This document shows, piece by piece, positions 38,389 through 46,302 of a stretch of DNA of 52,378 nt (its first letter is position 1; every line of letters starts with the position of its first letter). The DNA is from Niallia nealsonii. Its GTDB lineage: Bacteria; Bacillota; Bacilli; Bacillales; Cytobacillaceae. The notes beneath the pieces are model-generated. The model was not told the DNA's origin and did no database searches. It saw nothing but the letters and a program-made list of their open reading frames with translations. Location: the NCBI RefSeq assembly GCF_002835805.1, contig NZ_PISE01000034.1:1-52378 (forward strand), read 5' to 3'. The position numbers were made by a program, and so were the translations under genes.

Positions 38389-39711
38389 ATGACAAATAAG
38401 TATTATTTATCTCTCGCTATCCCACTTATTATTTCAACCATTACGGTTCCTCTTCTTGGTGCTGTAGATACAGCTGTAGTTGGCCAAATTCCAAATCCTG
38501 CCTATATTGGCGGCGTTGCTGTAGGAACGGTAATTTTTAATACGATGTACTGGCTATTTGGATTCTTGCGCGTCAGTACATCTGGATTTGCAGCACAGGC
38601 AAATGGGGCAGAAGATGATTTGAAAAGTGCTATGGCATTATTTCGTCCCATGATTATTGCTCTGTTAGTGGGTTTGCTTTTTATCTTGTTTCAAGATGCC
38701 GTTTTATATTTTGCGCAAGTTTTTTTGGGGGTAAAGGGGGAAGTCAAAGCAGTAAGTGCCGAATATTTTTCTATACGCATTTGGGGTGCTCCTTTTACAC
38801 TGATGAACTATGTTGTTCTTGGCTGGCTTCTTGGCATGTCTCATATTAAAAAAACAGTTTTTATCCAAATTATGATGAATATAATTAATATCATTCTAGC
38901 ATATTTGTTTGTTATTTTTTGGGGATTTGGGGTGAAAGGAGTAGCAGTTGCCACCTTAATTGCTGAAATGACCGCTTTTTTGGCAGGTATTTATTTTTTA
39001 TCTAAAAACGATAAGCTTCGAATAGATTTCCATTTAACTATTTTAGGGAAAGAACTGCTAGATAAAGCTCCTTTAAAGAAAATGATGATTGTTAATCGGG
39101 ATTTATTTATTCGCACTATTTGTTTATTATTAGTATTTAATATTTTTACGGCAAAAGGTGCTGCTTATGGAACAGAAATATTAGCAGCTAATGCCATTCT
39201 TATCCAAATTCATTATATAATGGCTTATTTTTATGATGGTTTAGCAAATGCCTCCAGCATATTAACGGGTAAAGCAGTAGGACAAGGAAATAGACAGTTA
39301 TATGAAAATACTGTAAAGAAATCTTATCAATGGTCGATTCTTTTTTCTATCGCCATTTCCCTTCTTTTTTTCTTGTTTAAAGAAAATATCATTCCTCTTT
39401 TTACAATCGTAAAAGATGTGATAACGATTAGTAAGGAATATGAATATTGGCTTGTCTTATTCCCGATTTGCTCCTGCTTTGGCCTTGTATTTTACGGGAT
39501 ATTTACAGGTGCTACAGAAGCAGGTTTGGTCAGGAACTCGATGATTGGATCTATATTGATATTTTTTCTTGTACTTTTTCCATCGACCCATTATTGGGGC
39601 AACCATGGTTTGTGGTTCTCATTTATTGTGTTTAGTTTGTGCCGGTCTCTTCTGTTATGGCGGTATATGCCAAAATTAAGGGAAAAATTAGTATTTAAGA
39701 AAGCAGAATGA
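38389..39711 (+). CDS. MATE-family efflux transporter
   Basis: 440 residues, ~12 membrane segments. LSLAIPLIISTITVPLLGAVDTAVVG is the MATE/DinF N-terminus, and the paired halves recur after ~220 residues (ILAANAILIQIHYIMAYFYD). The ATG follows TAGGAG, 9 nt after the last ABC gene, so it belongs to the Zur-controlled operon. MATE proteins export organic compounds with Na+ or H+ antiport. Co-regulation with a zinc-type importer suggests export of a metallophore, or of another zinc-related compound. The subfamily resembles DinF and not the drug-specific NorM. A terminator follows. Confidence 0.85.
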   Translation: MTNKYYLSLAIPLIISTITVPLLGAVDTAVVGQIPNPAYIGGVAVGTVIFNTMYWLFGFLRVSTSGFAAQANGAEDDLKSAMALFRPMIIALLVGLLFILFQDAVLYFAQVFLGVKGEVKAVSAEYFSIRIWGAPFTLMNYVVLGWLLGMSHIKKTVFIQIMMNIINIILAYLFVIFWGFGVKGVAVATLIAEMTAFLAGIYFLSKNDKLRIDFHLTILGKELLDKAPLKKMMIVNRDLFIRTICLLLVFNIFTAKGAAYGTEILAANAILIQIHYIMAYFYDGLANASSILTGKAVGQGNRQLYENTVKKSYQWSILFSIAISLLFFLFKENIIPLFTIVKDVITISKEYEYWLVLFPICSCFGLVFYGIFTGATEAGLVRNSMIGSILIFFLVLFPSTHYWGNHGLWFSFIVFSLCRSLLLWRYMPKLREKLVFKKAE

Positions 39712-39716
39712 AATAG

Positions 39717-39763
39717 ATGACTAGGTTAATGAATTTGGTTGAGAAATTCATTAACCTAGTCAT
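39717..39763 (+). terminator. strong hairpin ending the ABC/MATE operon
   Basis: A perfect 20-bp stem (arms 39717-39736 and 39744-39763) and 7-nt loop, 5 nt after the MATE stop. Only a weak T tail. Confidence 0.7.
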
Positions 39764-39778
39764 TGTTGCAAAAAAAGA

Positions 39779-39806
39779 TTGCAATTTTTTTTGCTTTTAT
39801 TATAAT
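39779..39806 (+). promoter_or_regulatory. sigma-A promoter of the COG0523-rpmG unit
   Basis: TTGCAA (39779-39784), 16-nt spacer, TATAAT (39801-39806). The Zur box begins 12 nt after the -10, over the likely start site. Confidence 0.6.
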
Positions 39807-39817
39807 ATGGAATTATC

Positions 39818-39838
39818 AAATCGTAATAATTACGATTT
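39818..39838. promoter_or_regulatory. perfect Zur box
   Basis: AAATCGTAAT-A-ATTACGATTT, a perfect 10-1-10 palindrome identical to the Zur consensus of Bacillus. It lies at the expected transcription start, so the COG0523 gene should be repressed when zinc is ample. Confidence 0.9.
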
Positions 39839-39890
39839 ATATTTGCGAATTTATCGTTTATGGTGGTTTTGATAATAAGGAGTGAAATTA

Positions 39891-41075
39891 TTGAGAAGAG
39901 AAAAGATACCAGTTGCTGTGCTGAGCGGCTATCTCGGTTCTGGAAAAACAACCCTTTTGAATCGTCTTTTAGCTAATCGCAATAATCTAAAAATGGCGGT
40001 TATAGTCAATGATATGAGCGAGGTTAATATTGATGCATCCTTAGTTAAGCAAGGAGGATTTGCTAAAACAGATGAAAAATTAGTGGAAATGCAAAATGGC
40101 TGCATCTGCTGCACACTTAGGGAGGATTTGCTTATTGAAGTAGAAAAATTGGCAAGTCTCGGTGATATTGATTATATCGTGATAGAATCAAGCGGCATCA
40201 GTGAACCTATTTCAGTTGCTCAAACATTTACATATGTGGATGAAATTGTGGGAATTGATTTATCTCAATTCTGCCGGCTAGATACGATGGTGGCAGTGTT
40301 AGACGCTAATCGATTTTGGCATGATTATGCTTCTGGTGAAAGCCTGCTTGACCGAAAACAGGCTATTGATGATTTGGATAAAAGGGAAATAGCTGATCTA
40401 TTAATTGATCAGATTGAATTTGCGAATGTTATTCTTTTAAACAAGTCAGATTTAGTTTCTAAGAGCAAGCTTTGCGAATTAAAAGCTGTTTTGCAAAAGC
40501 TGAATCCAGACGCTAAGTTAATAGAAAGTGAATATGCTCAAGTGCCTCTCAATCAAATTTTAAATACAGGACTATTTGATTTTGAAACTTCCAGCCAAAG
40601 TGCAGGATGGCTAAAAGAATTAAATAAAGAACATGTTCCAGAAACAGGGGAGTATGGGATGGCATCTTTTATCTACCGCATCCATAAGCCATTTCATCCT
40701 GTAAGATGGATGAAATGGATAGAAGCATGGCCAGTGGAAGTGGTGCGGGCAAAAGGATTTGTTTGGCTGGCTACTAGAAAGGATATTACTGGATTACTGT
40801 CACAAGCTGGCCCCTCATTAACTATTCAGGCAATTGGAAAATGGATAGCGACTTATCCTGAAGCGGAACAAAAACAAATCCTAGAAGAAGATCGAGAACT
40901 ATTAACTCGCTGGCATCCTGTATACGGAGAGCGTATGACAGAACTAGTGATGATTGGCATCGAAATGGATCAAAAGCAAATAGAAAAAGAATTAGATGCC
41001 TGTTTGCTTACGGATAGAGAAATGACAAAGGATTGGTCCAAATCCATAGACCTATTTCCTGTATTTACCATATAG
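39891..41075 (+). CDS. zagA: COG0523 GTPase, zinc metallochaperone (ZagA/YciC type)
   Basis: 394 residues. The start is TTG at 39891, 6 nt past AAGGAGTG; the GTG at 39882 overlaps that site. G3E GTPase: P-loop GYLGSGKTTLL, the metal-binding CxCC in NGCICCTLRED (Cys71, 73, 74), Walker B-like IESSGISEP and LLNKSDLV. The CobW C-terminal domain follows from ~residue 265 (FIYRIHKPFHPVRW). Under zinc limitation ZagA delivers zinc to essential enzymes such as FolE. The perfect Zur box and the following rpmG copy support the assignment. Confidence 0.88.
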   Translation: MRREKIPVAVLSGYLGSGKTTLLNRLLANRNNLKMAVIVNDMSEVNIDASLVKQGGFAKTDEKLVEMQNGCICCTLREDLLIEVEKLASLGDIDYIVIESSGISEPISVAQTFTYVDEIVGIDLSQFCRLDTMVAVLDANRFWHDYASGESLLDRKQAIDDLDKREIADLLIDQIEFANVILLNKSDLVSKSKLCELKAVLQKLNPDAKLIESEYAQVPLNQILNTGLFDFETSSQSAGWLKELNKEHVPETGEYGMASFIYRIHKPFHPVRWMKWIEAWPVEVVRAKGFVWLATRKDITGLLSQAGPSLTIQAIGKWIATYPEAEQKQILEEDRELLTRWHPVYGERMTELVMIGIEMDQKQIEKELDACLLTDREMTKDWSKSIDLFPVFTI

Positions 41076-41109
41076 TCAATAACATATCATATTATTAGGA
41101 GGAATAACC

Positions 41110-41259
41110 ATGAGAGTAACCATTACGTTGGCATGTACAGAAACAGGAGATAGAAATTATATTACGACAAAAAATAAACGAAATAATCCTGATCGCATCG
41201 AGCTGATGAAATATTGCCCACGTTTAAAAAAACGTACATTGCACAGAGAAACTAAATAG
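41110..41259 (+). CDS. rpmGC: ribosomal protein L33, zinc-independent form (RpmGC type)
   Basis: 49 residues, too short for usual ORF cut-offs; ATG behind AGGAGGAATAACC. It is L33: [20 protein letters not shown] then [16 protein letters not shown]. The normal zinc-binding L33 has two CxxC pairs; here only one Cys of each remains (Cys9, and Cys36 in KYCP), so a zinc ribbon cannot form. This type replaces the zinc form in starvation and frees zinc. It lies 34 nt behind the COG0523 gene and is co-transcribed under Zur. Confidence 0.9.
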   Translation: MRVTITLACTETGDRNYITTKNKRNNPDRIELMKYCPRLKKRTLHRETK

Positions 41260-41283
41260 GGAAAGAGTTTTTTCTTATTATTT

Positions 41284-41304
41284 AAATCGTAAAAATTACG
41301 TTTT
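41284..41304. promoter_or_regulatory. third Zur-like box, orphaned
   Basis: AAATCGTAAA-A-ATTACGTTTT matches the Zur palindrome at 18 of 20 positions. It is followed directly by inserted mobile DNA and probably once controlled the rpsN copy whose 3' end lies at 46109. Confidence 0.65.
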
Positions 41305-42206
41305 GTTTTCCCCGACAGAAGACTTCCGCCTCAAGGAATGGGAAGGGCGTAGCCAAATGAGTAGTTGGAGATGAATTTTGGTTGGCAATAGCCAAAACTT
41401 CCCTTCTATGATATATTCAGAACAAATGTTCGTTTTGTGGAAGGGGATTGAAATACATTGCGGATAAACAAGGCATTCAAGTTTCGTATCTTTCCAACTA
41501 AAAAGCAAATGGAACGGATCAATAAAACAATAGGTTGTTCTAGGTTTGTGTTTAACTTCTTCTTGGGAAAACAGCAAATCACAGATACTTATTGGTACAT
41601 GGTGAAAGAAATGGTACAAAACGGTCAGCTTCCAGCGAATAACTGGAAGGGTAACTGTTTAAATAAGTACGAAACAGTAAAGGCAATTCCAGAACTCAAA
41701 AAGTATTATTCCTTTTTGAAGGAAGTCGATAGTATTGCTTGTGTGAAACGTTTCCTTATAAGTGCATAAACACGAAATAGGAGGATTGCTGAAAACGCAA
41801 TTACAACTGATTGACCGAAACTCGGAATGAAAGTCGTCACGTTGAGCTGAAACGAGTTATCTGATACTCCTACATGCATAGGATGGTAGTAGCCTGAACA
41901 TGTATGAAGCTAGGTAAAGTCGGCTGAAATAGACCTAAGTTCTTTCTGGAATATGGTCTATGATAGGTCGGGGTGCTATAAAGTATCCATGGTGAGAATG
42001 TCCTTTAGGACTGACGAACTTGCGAATGTACGGGTCTAGATACTAATTATACTCGAAAGGTATAAACTGCAAATGCAGGGTTAACTACCGAAAAGTAAGA
42101 TTAGGCGATATGAAATTCGGAATATCCGACAATGAGGATATAAAGTTAACAGGCTCAAAGTAAGCACCTAAAGATATATGCAAAGCTAGGTTAATCGGAA
42201 CGTTGT

Positions 42207-42212
42207 AAGCAA
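42207..42212 (+). other. candidate EBS1 of the group II intron
   Basis: AAGCAA pairs with the last six bases of exon 1 (TTGCTT, 41735-41740). It sits in domain I where EBS1 is expected. Confidence 0.55.
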
Positions 42213-42434
42213 GAAACATCTAATCAAACGACTACTATCGGGATGGTGTCTATAAGGTGAAACCGAAATGACTTTATTCTTGTGAAAGTAGGGACACAGT
42301 ACCAATGAAGCGTGTAATGAACGTGGAGGGATAGTCCCAAGTCTTGTTCTTTGAAAACTAAATCAACTAAATGAAACTCACAGGGTCGAGTAAGATGATG
42401 GGACTTTTCTTATGAAAGGAGAAATAATCCATCG

Positions 42435-44234
42435 GTGAGTACGGCATTACGACATGCGGAATATTATAATATGCAAGATACATTTGACGATCTTTATGAA
42501 AGAAGTAAAAATAATTCTATTAAAGGTCAAAATTTATACGAACATATTATATCCAAAAATAACATTCTGTTAGCTTACAGAAATATTAAAACTAACACAG
42601 GCTCAAAAACAGAAGGAACAGACGGTATCACAATTGACCAATACAAAATAGAAAATGTTGATGAATTTATCGAAAAAATAAGAAGAGCACTAGATAATTA
42701 CAAACCTCAGACAGTTAGAAGGGTTGAAATACCAAAGCCAAATGGAAAGAAACGTCCGTTAGGTATACCCACTATGCGAGATAGATTAATTCAACAGATG
42801 TTTAAACAAGTATTGGAACCTATTTGTGAAGCAAAATTCTACAACCATTCATATGGATTTAGACCAAATAGGTCAACCCATCATGCAATGGCTAGATGCC
42901 AATTTTTAATGAATCAATCAACATATCATTATGTAGTAGACATAGATATACAAGGTTTCTTTGACAATGTAAACCATTCTAAACTTCTAAAACAAATGTA
43001 TAACATAGGCATTACGGACAAAAGAGTTCTGTCTATTGTATCCAAAATGCTCAAAGCACCAATACAAGGAATAGGAATCCCAACTAAAGGCACTCCGCAA
43101 GGAGGAATCCTATCCCCTCTACTGTCAAACATAGTTTTAAACGATTTAGACTGGTGGATAGCTAACCAATGGGAAAACATAAAATCAAGACATCCATATA
43201 CCCAAGTCAATAAATACAGAGCATTAAAGAAAAAAAATCTTAAAGAAATGTTCATAGTGAGATATGCAGATGACTTTAAGCTTTTCACCAACTCCCACAA
43301 GTCAGCTATTAAGATATTTCATGCAGTAAAAGGATATCTTAAAAACCAATTAAACCTTGATATATCAACTGAGAAATCCACTATAACAAATTTAAGAAGA
43401 AGAAAGTCTGAATTCCTAGGATTTACGCTCAAAGCCGTAAAAAAGCATAATAAATATGTAACCAACACACATATTGCGGATAAAAAGCTGAACAAAACTC
43501 TTGAAAAGGCAAGAGAACTAATTCGGAGAATCCAAAAGAATCGCACAGCTAAGACCATTAACCATTATAACGCTTTCGTTCTTGGTATACAAAACTACTA
43601 CAAGATAGCCACACATGTAAGTGTTGATTTTGCTCAAATAGCTTACCGTCTCTCTCGAACCCTGTATAATCGTCTAAAATCAATCGGAAAATATGGAATA
43701 CCAATTAAGCCAACTGAAACATATAAGAAATTTTACAAAAATAATTACAAAACATTTGAAATCATGGGAACACACCTATTTCCTTTGGCTGATATTAAGA
43801 CTAAAAATGCTATGAATTATAATCAAGACATTTGCGACTATACTAGAGAAGGCAGGCAGAAACTTCATAAGAATCTAAAAGGTGACATTGCTTTAGAAAT
43901 CAATAAGATGTTACAAACATCCTATGACAATGATAACTTAGAATATGGAGACAACAGAATCTCTAGATATTCAATGCAATTAGGCAAATGTGCGGTAACA
44001 GGCGAATTTTTAACAGCTAACGAATTACATTGTCATCATAAACTACCTAAATATATGGGTGGTACAGACGAATTCAGAAACCTTGTTATAGTTCACGCAA
44101 ATGTTCACAGATTAATTCATGCTACAGATGAAAAGACGATTGAACGATATAAGGAAACCCTTCAATTGGACGGTAAACAATTGAAGAAACTTAACCAATT
44201 TCGTAAAGTTTGTAATTTGGTTGCTTTAGTCTAA
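42435..44234 (+). CDS. ltrA: group II intron reverse transcriptase/maturase with HNH nuclease
   Basis: 599 residues; GTG start with AAAGGAG 13 nt upstream. RT motifs in order: VEIPKPNGKKRPLGIPTMRD, YGFRPNRSTHHA, VDIDIQGFFDNVNH, GTPQGGILSPLLSN, and the catalytic YADD at ~277-280, then EFLGFTL. Maturase domain X covers ~350-460. The end is an HNH endonuclease: CAVTGEF, ELHCHHKLPKYMGG and FRNLVIVHANVHRLIH. All catalytic motifs are present. It should splice the intron and reverse-transcribe it into new sites. Confidence 0.92.
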   Translation: MSTALRHAEYYNMQDTFDDLYERSKNNSIKGQNLYEHIISKNNILLAYRNIKTNTGSKTEGTDGITIDQYKIENVDEFIEKIRRALDNYKPQTVRRVEIPKPNGKKRPLGIPTMRDRLIQQMFKQVLEPICEAKFYNHSYGFRPNRSTHHAMARCQFLMNQSTYHYVVDIDIQGFFDNVNHSKLLKQMYNIGITDKRVLSIVSKMLKAPIQGIGIPTKGTPQGGILSPLLSNIVLNDLDWWIANQWENIKSRHPYTQVNKYRALKKKNLKEMFIVRYADDFKLFTNSHKSAIKIFHAVKGYLKNQLNLDISTEKSTITNLRRRKSEFLGFTLKAVKKHNKYVTNTHIADKKLNKTLEKARELIRRIQKNRTAKTINHYNAFVLGIQNYYKIATHVSVDFAQIAYRLSRTLYNRLKSIGKYGIPIKPTETYKKFYKNNYKTFEIMGTHLFPLADIKTKNAMNYNQDICDYTREGRQKLHKNLKGDIALEINKMLQTSYDNDNLEYGDNRISRYSMQLGKCAVTGEFLTANELHCHHKLPKYMGGTDEFRNLVIVHANVHRLIHATDEKTIERYKETLQLDGKQLKKLNQFRKVCNLVALV

Positions 44235-44247
44235 AAGATTAAGATGG

Positions 44248-44282
44248 AACGCCCAATGCGGTGAAAGTCGCACGTTGGGTGT
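44248..44282 (+). ncRNA. group II intron domain V
   Basis: AACGCCCAATGCGGTG, AAAG, then TCGCACGTTGGGTGT: the conserved hairpin with GAAA-type loop and bulge that forms the ribozyme core. Domain VI with the branch point follows at ~44290-44331. Confidence 0.85.
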
Positions 44283-44459
44283 GGAGCAGGGGAAAAGATA
44301 GAGATAACATCAAAGTCTTACCTATTGCTATTGCAGAAATTTGTTGAAAAATTAGCGGATTCTTTCGACAGATATTATAAAAAACAGAATAAATATCCAT
44401 ATTTTAAATCAAAAAAGATCCCTGTTCAGTCTCAGATAGAAAAGAGGGTTGATATATCA

Positions 44460-44858
44460 ATGAAATTAGATAGTAATAACCATTCAGTTTTCTTAATGTA
44501 CTATCATCCTGTACTGGTTGTAAAGTACCGGAGAGAAGTTTTTGACACTAAAATATCTCATTTCGCAAAAGAGATGTTTGTTGAGATTGGAAGCAAATAT
44601 AACATCTCTTTAGTGGAATGGAATCACGACAAGGATCATGTCCATATCCTATTCAAAGCACATCCTAACTCTGAATTATCAAAATTTATCAACGCTTATA
44701 AGAGTGCTAGTTCACAATTGATAAAAAGGGACTTTCCACCCATTAGAAAAAAACTTTGGAAAGAAATGTTTTGGTAAAGAAGTTTTTGCCTATTAACAAC
44801 AGGCGGTGCTCCAATAGATACCATAAAAAAATATATTGAAAATCAAGGTCAAAAGTGA
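44460..44858 (+). pseudogene. tnpA: IS200/IS605 tnpA with premature stop
   Basis: A Y1 (HUH) single-strand transposase: MKLDSNNHSVFLMYYHPVLV, VEWNHDKDHVHILFKAHPN (HxH metal site) and INAYKSASSQLIKRDFP. After KKLWKEMFW comes TAA (44775-44777). The frame then continues unbroken, RSFCLLTTGGAPIDTIKKYI, to a TGA overlapping the tnpB start. The catalytic Tyr lies in the KKYIENQ part, so the shortened protein cannot cut DNA. A single base change from TCA would explain the stop. Confidence 0.85.
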
Positions 44859-45982
44859 GGTGGATTGATAGGACTAAGCAAAATAAAGCCTTCAAATTTC
44901 GTTTGCTACCAAACAAAAAACAGGAAGTATTATTTGCTAAAACTTTCGGTTGTGTGCGTTTTGTCTACAACAAAATGCTAGCAGAACGTAAGGACACTTA
45001 TGAAAAGTTCAAAGATGATAAAGAAAAACCTAAAGAACAAAAATTTCCGACCCCAGCAAAATATAAAGATGAATTTCCATTCCTAAAAGAAGTGGATTCA
45101 TTAGCTTTAGCCAAAGCACAGATCAATCTGCAACATGCTTATAAAAACTTCTTTGAAGGCAATGCTGAATTTCCAACGTTCAAAAACCGTAAGTCGAATC
45201 AGTCTTATACAACTAATCGAGTGAGCGGAAATATCGAATTGCAAGACGGTCATATCAAGTTACTTAAACTAAAATTAATAAAAATCAAACAGCATAGGAA
45301 AATCCCTAAGAATTACAAGTTAAAATCTTGTACAATCTCCAAAACAAAGTCAGGTAAATACTATGTGTCTGTACTAACAGAATATAAAAAATTCATACAG
45401 TCCACAGCAATAGAACAAGTTGTTGGGTTAGATTTTGCTATGTCTGAATTATATGTGAGTAGCGAGAATAAGAAAGCCAATTATCCTCGTTACTATCGTG
45501 TAATGTCAGAAAAACTAGCTAAAGCACAACGTATTCTATCTAAACGAAAGAAGGGTTCTGCTCGTTGGAATAAGCAACGGATAGTCATTGCTAAGTTGCA
45601 TGAAAAAGTAGCTAATCAACGCATGAATTTTCTTCACCACAAGTCAAAAGAATTAGCTTACAACTTTGACGCTGTAGTAATAGAAGACTTGAACATGAAA
45701 GGTATGTCTCAAACCCTTCACTTCGGCAAAAGCATTCATGACAATGGTTGGGGCATGTTCACTACTTTTTTAGATTACAAATTAAGAGAACAAGGGAAGC
45801 AACTAGTAAAAATTGATAAGTGGTTCCCTTCCACTAAAAAATGTTCTTGCTGTGGTGCAGAAAAGCCTATGGCACTATCTGAACGTACATATGAATGTTC
45901 TTGCGGTTATGTGGCAGATCGAGACTATAATTCGGCCATCAATATCAAAAATGAAGGATTATGCTTATTAGCATTAGTATAG
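44855..45982 (+). CDS. tnpB: TnpB, RNA-guided nuclease of IS605 family, intact
   Basis: 375 residues; GTG overlapping the tnpA-frame TGA. The N-terminal helical domain (NKAFKFRLLPNKKQEVLFAK) is complete, the RuvC-like residues are Asp193 (VVGLDFAMSEL), Glu277 (VVIEDLNMKGM) and the DRD motif near 355, and the zinc ribbon has CSCCG and CSCG. TnpB is a compact endonuclease, ancestor of Cas12, guided by an omega RNA from the transposon right end. It is unrelated in sequence detail to the split tnpB upstream. With tnpA dead it cannot help its own element move, but it could still cut. Confidence 0.88.
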   Translation: MRWIDRTKQNKAFKFRLLPNKKQEVLFAKTFGCVRFVYNKMLAERKDTYEKFKDDKEKPKEQKFPTPAKYKDEFPFLKEVDSLALAKAQINLQHAYKNFFEGNAEFPTFKNRKSNQSYTTNRVSGNIELQDGHIKLLKLKLIKIKQHRKIPKNYKLKSCTISKTKSGKYYVSVLTEYKKFIQSTAIEQVVGLDFAMSELYVSSENKKANYPRYYRVMSEKLAKAQRILSKRKKGSARWNKQRIVIAKLHEKVANQRMNFLHHKSKELAYNFDAVVIEDLNMKGMSQTLHFGKSIHDNGWGMFTTFLDYKLREQGKQLVKIDKWFPSTKKCSCCGAEKPMALSERTYECSCGYVADRDYNSAINIKNEGLCLLALV

Positions 45983-46106
45983 AAACAAAAACTCATGGAA
46001 CAGGAGGGTTAGCTCGGTCCGTTTTCGTTAGCTTATAAGTAACGATAAGTCGAGAAACCCCCACTTCAAGCGACCCTTAAGGGTGGTAAGTGGTGGGAGT
46101 AGTTCA
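45983..46106 (+). ncRNA. IS605 right end, candidate omega RNA
   Basis: Directly after tnpB. It contains GTTAGCTTATAAGTAACG and a right-end hairpin (CCCCCACTT ... AAGTGGTGGGAG with inner CCCTTAAGGG), ending GTAGTTCA. In this family the omega RNA covers the 3' end of tnpB and the right end, and its guide is the DNA just outside, here the start of the S14 remnant. Confidence 0.5.
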
Positions 46107-46108
46107 CA

Positions 46109-46180
46109 ATGTCCCGTATTGCTTTTAGAGAATACGCACATAAAGGACAAATTCCTGGAGTTAAAAAGGCAAGCAGATAA
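46109..46180 (+). pseudogene. rpsN2: 3' fragment of alternative ribosomal protein S14 (rpsN)
   Basis: The last 23 codons of S14, MSRIAFREYAHKGQIPGVKKASR, read to a TAA. This is the invariant S14 C-terminus. The first ~65 codons are absent from the window. The IS right end sits immediately upstream and a Zur-like box is left at the other side of the insertion, so it is almost certainly the zinc-independent paralogue, killed by the insertion and a deletion. Confidence 0.85.
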
Positions 46181-46302
46181 TAAATCTATATGAGAAAGCC
46201 GTCAGATGAAAAATTTGGCGGCTGAAACTTTAAGATAAGGCGGATGGACTAATAAATGAAGAAAATAAATCCAATTTTAGTTCAATTTTTATTAAAGCGG
46301 CA

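Larger units (their letters stand above)
41741..44331 (+). mobile_element. group II intron inside tnpB
   Basis: 2591 nt. It starts GTGTG (GUGYG rule), ends AT (AY rule), and its exact removal restores the tnpB reading frame. Exon 1 ends TTGCTT and the intron holds AAGCAA at 42207-42212, a full 6-bp EBS1-IBS1 pairing. The reverse transcriptase ORF lies in the domain IV position and a canonical domain V follows. It is in the sense orientation of tnpB and looks intact, so it may still splice and retrohome. Confidence 0.85.
41458..44430 (+). pseudogene. tnpB: tnpB split by a group II intron and truncated
   Basis: Exon 1 (41458-41740) codes the TnpB N-terminus: NKAFKFRIFPTKKQMERINK and, at its end, YSFLKEVDSIA. 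Removing the intron (41741-44331) joins GCT-T with TG-CAG and reads on as LQKFVEKLADSFDRYYKKQN and YPYFKSKKIPVQS, exactly as expected for TnpB. At about 44430 the frame runs into the sequence leading to a tnpA gene, so the RuvC domain is lost. The gene would be dead even after splicing. TTG start with GAAGGGGA upstream. Confidence 0.8.
41305..46106 (+). mobile_element. composite of IS200/IS605 elements and a group II intron
   Basis: About 4.8 kb lie between the third Zur box and the surviving end of rpsN. Order: left-end-like sequence with a CTTCC/GGGAAG stem (41320-41350), tnpB exon 1, group II intron, tnpB exon 2 (truncated), tnpA with a premature stop, an intact tnpB, and a right end with a hairpin (46051-46095). 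Two unrelated tnpB genes show that at least two IS elements took part. The right half of the first is missing, so a deletion or recombination fused them. Exact ends are uncertain by ~10 nt. Confidence 0.75.

Noticed and set aside
42929-43300. 123-codon minus-strand ORF inside the intron reverse transcriptase gene
   Set aside because: Antisense of conserved RT motifs; no ribosome site.
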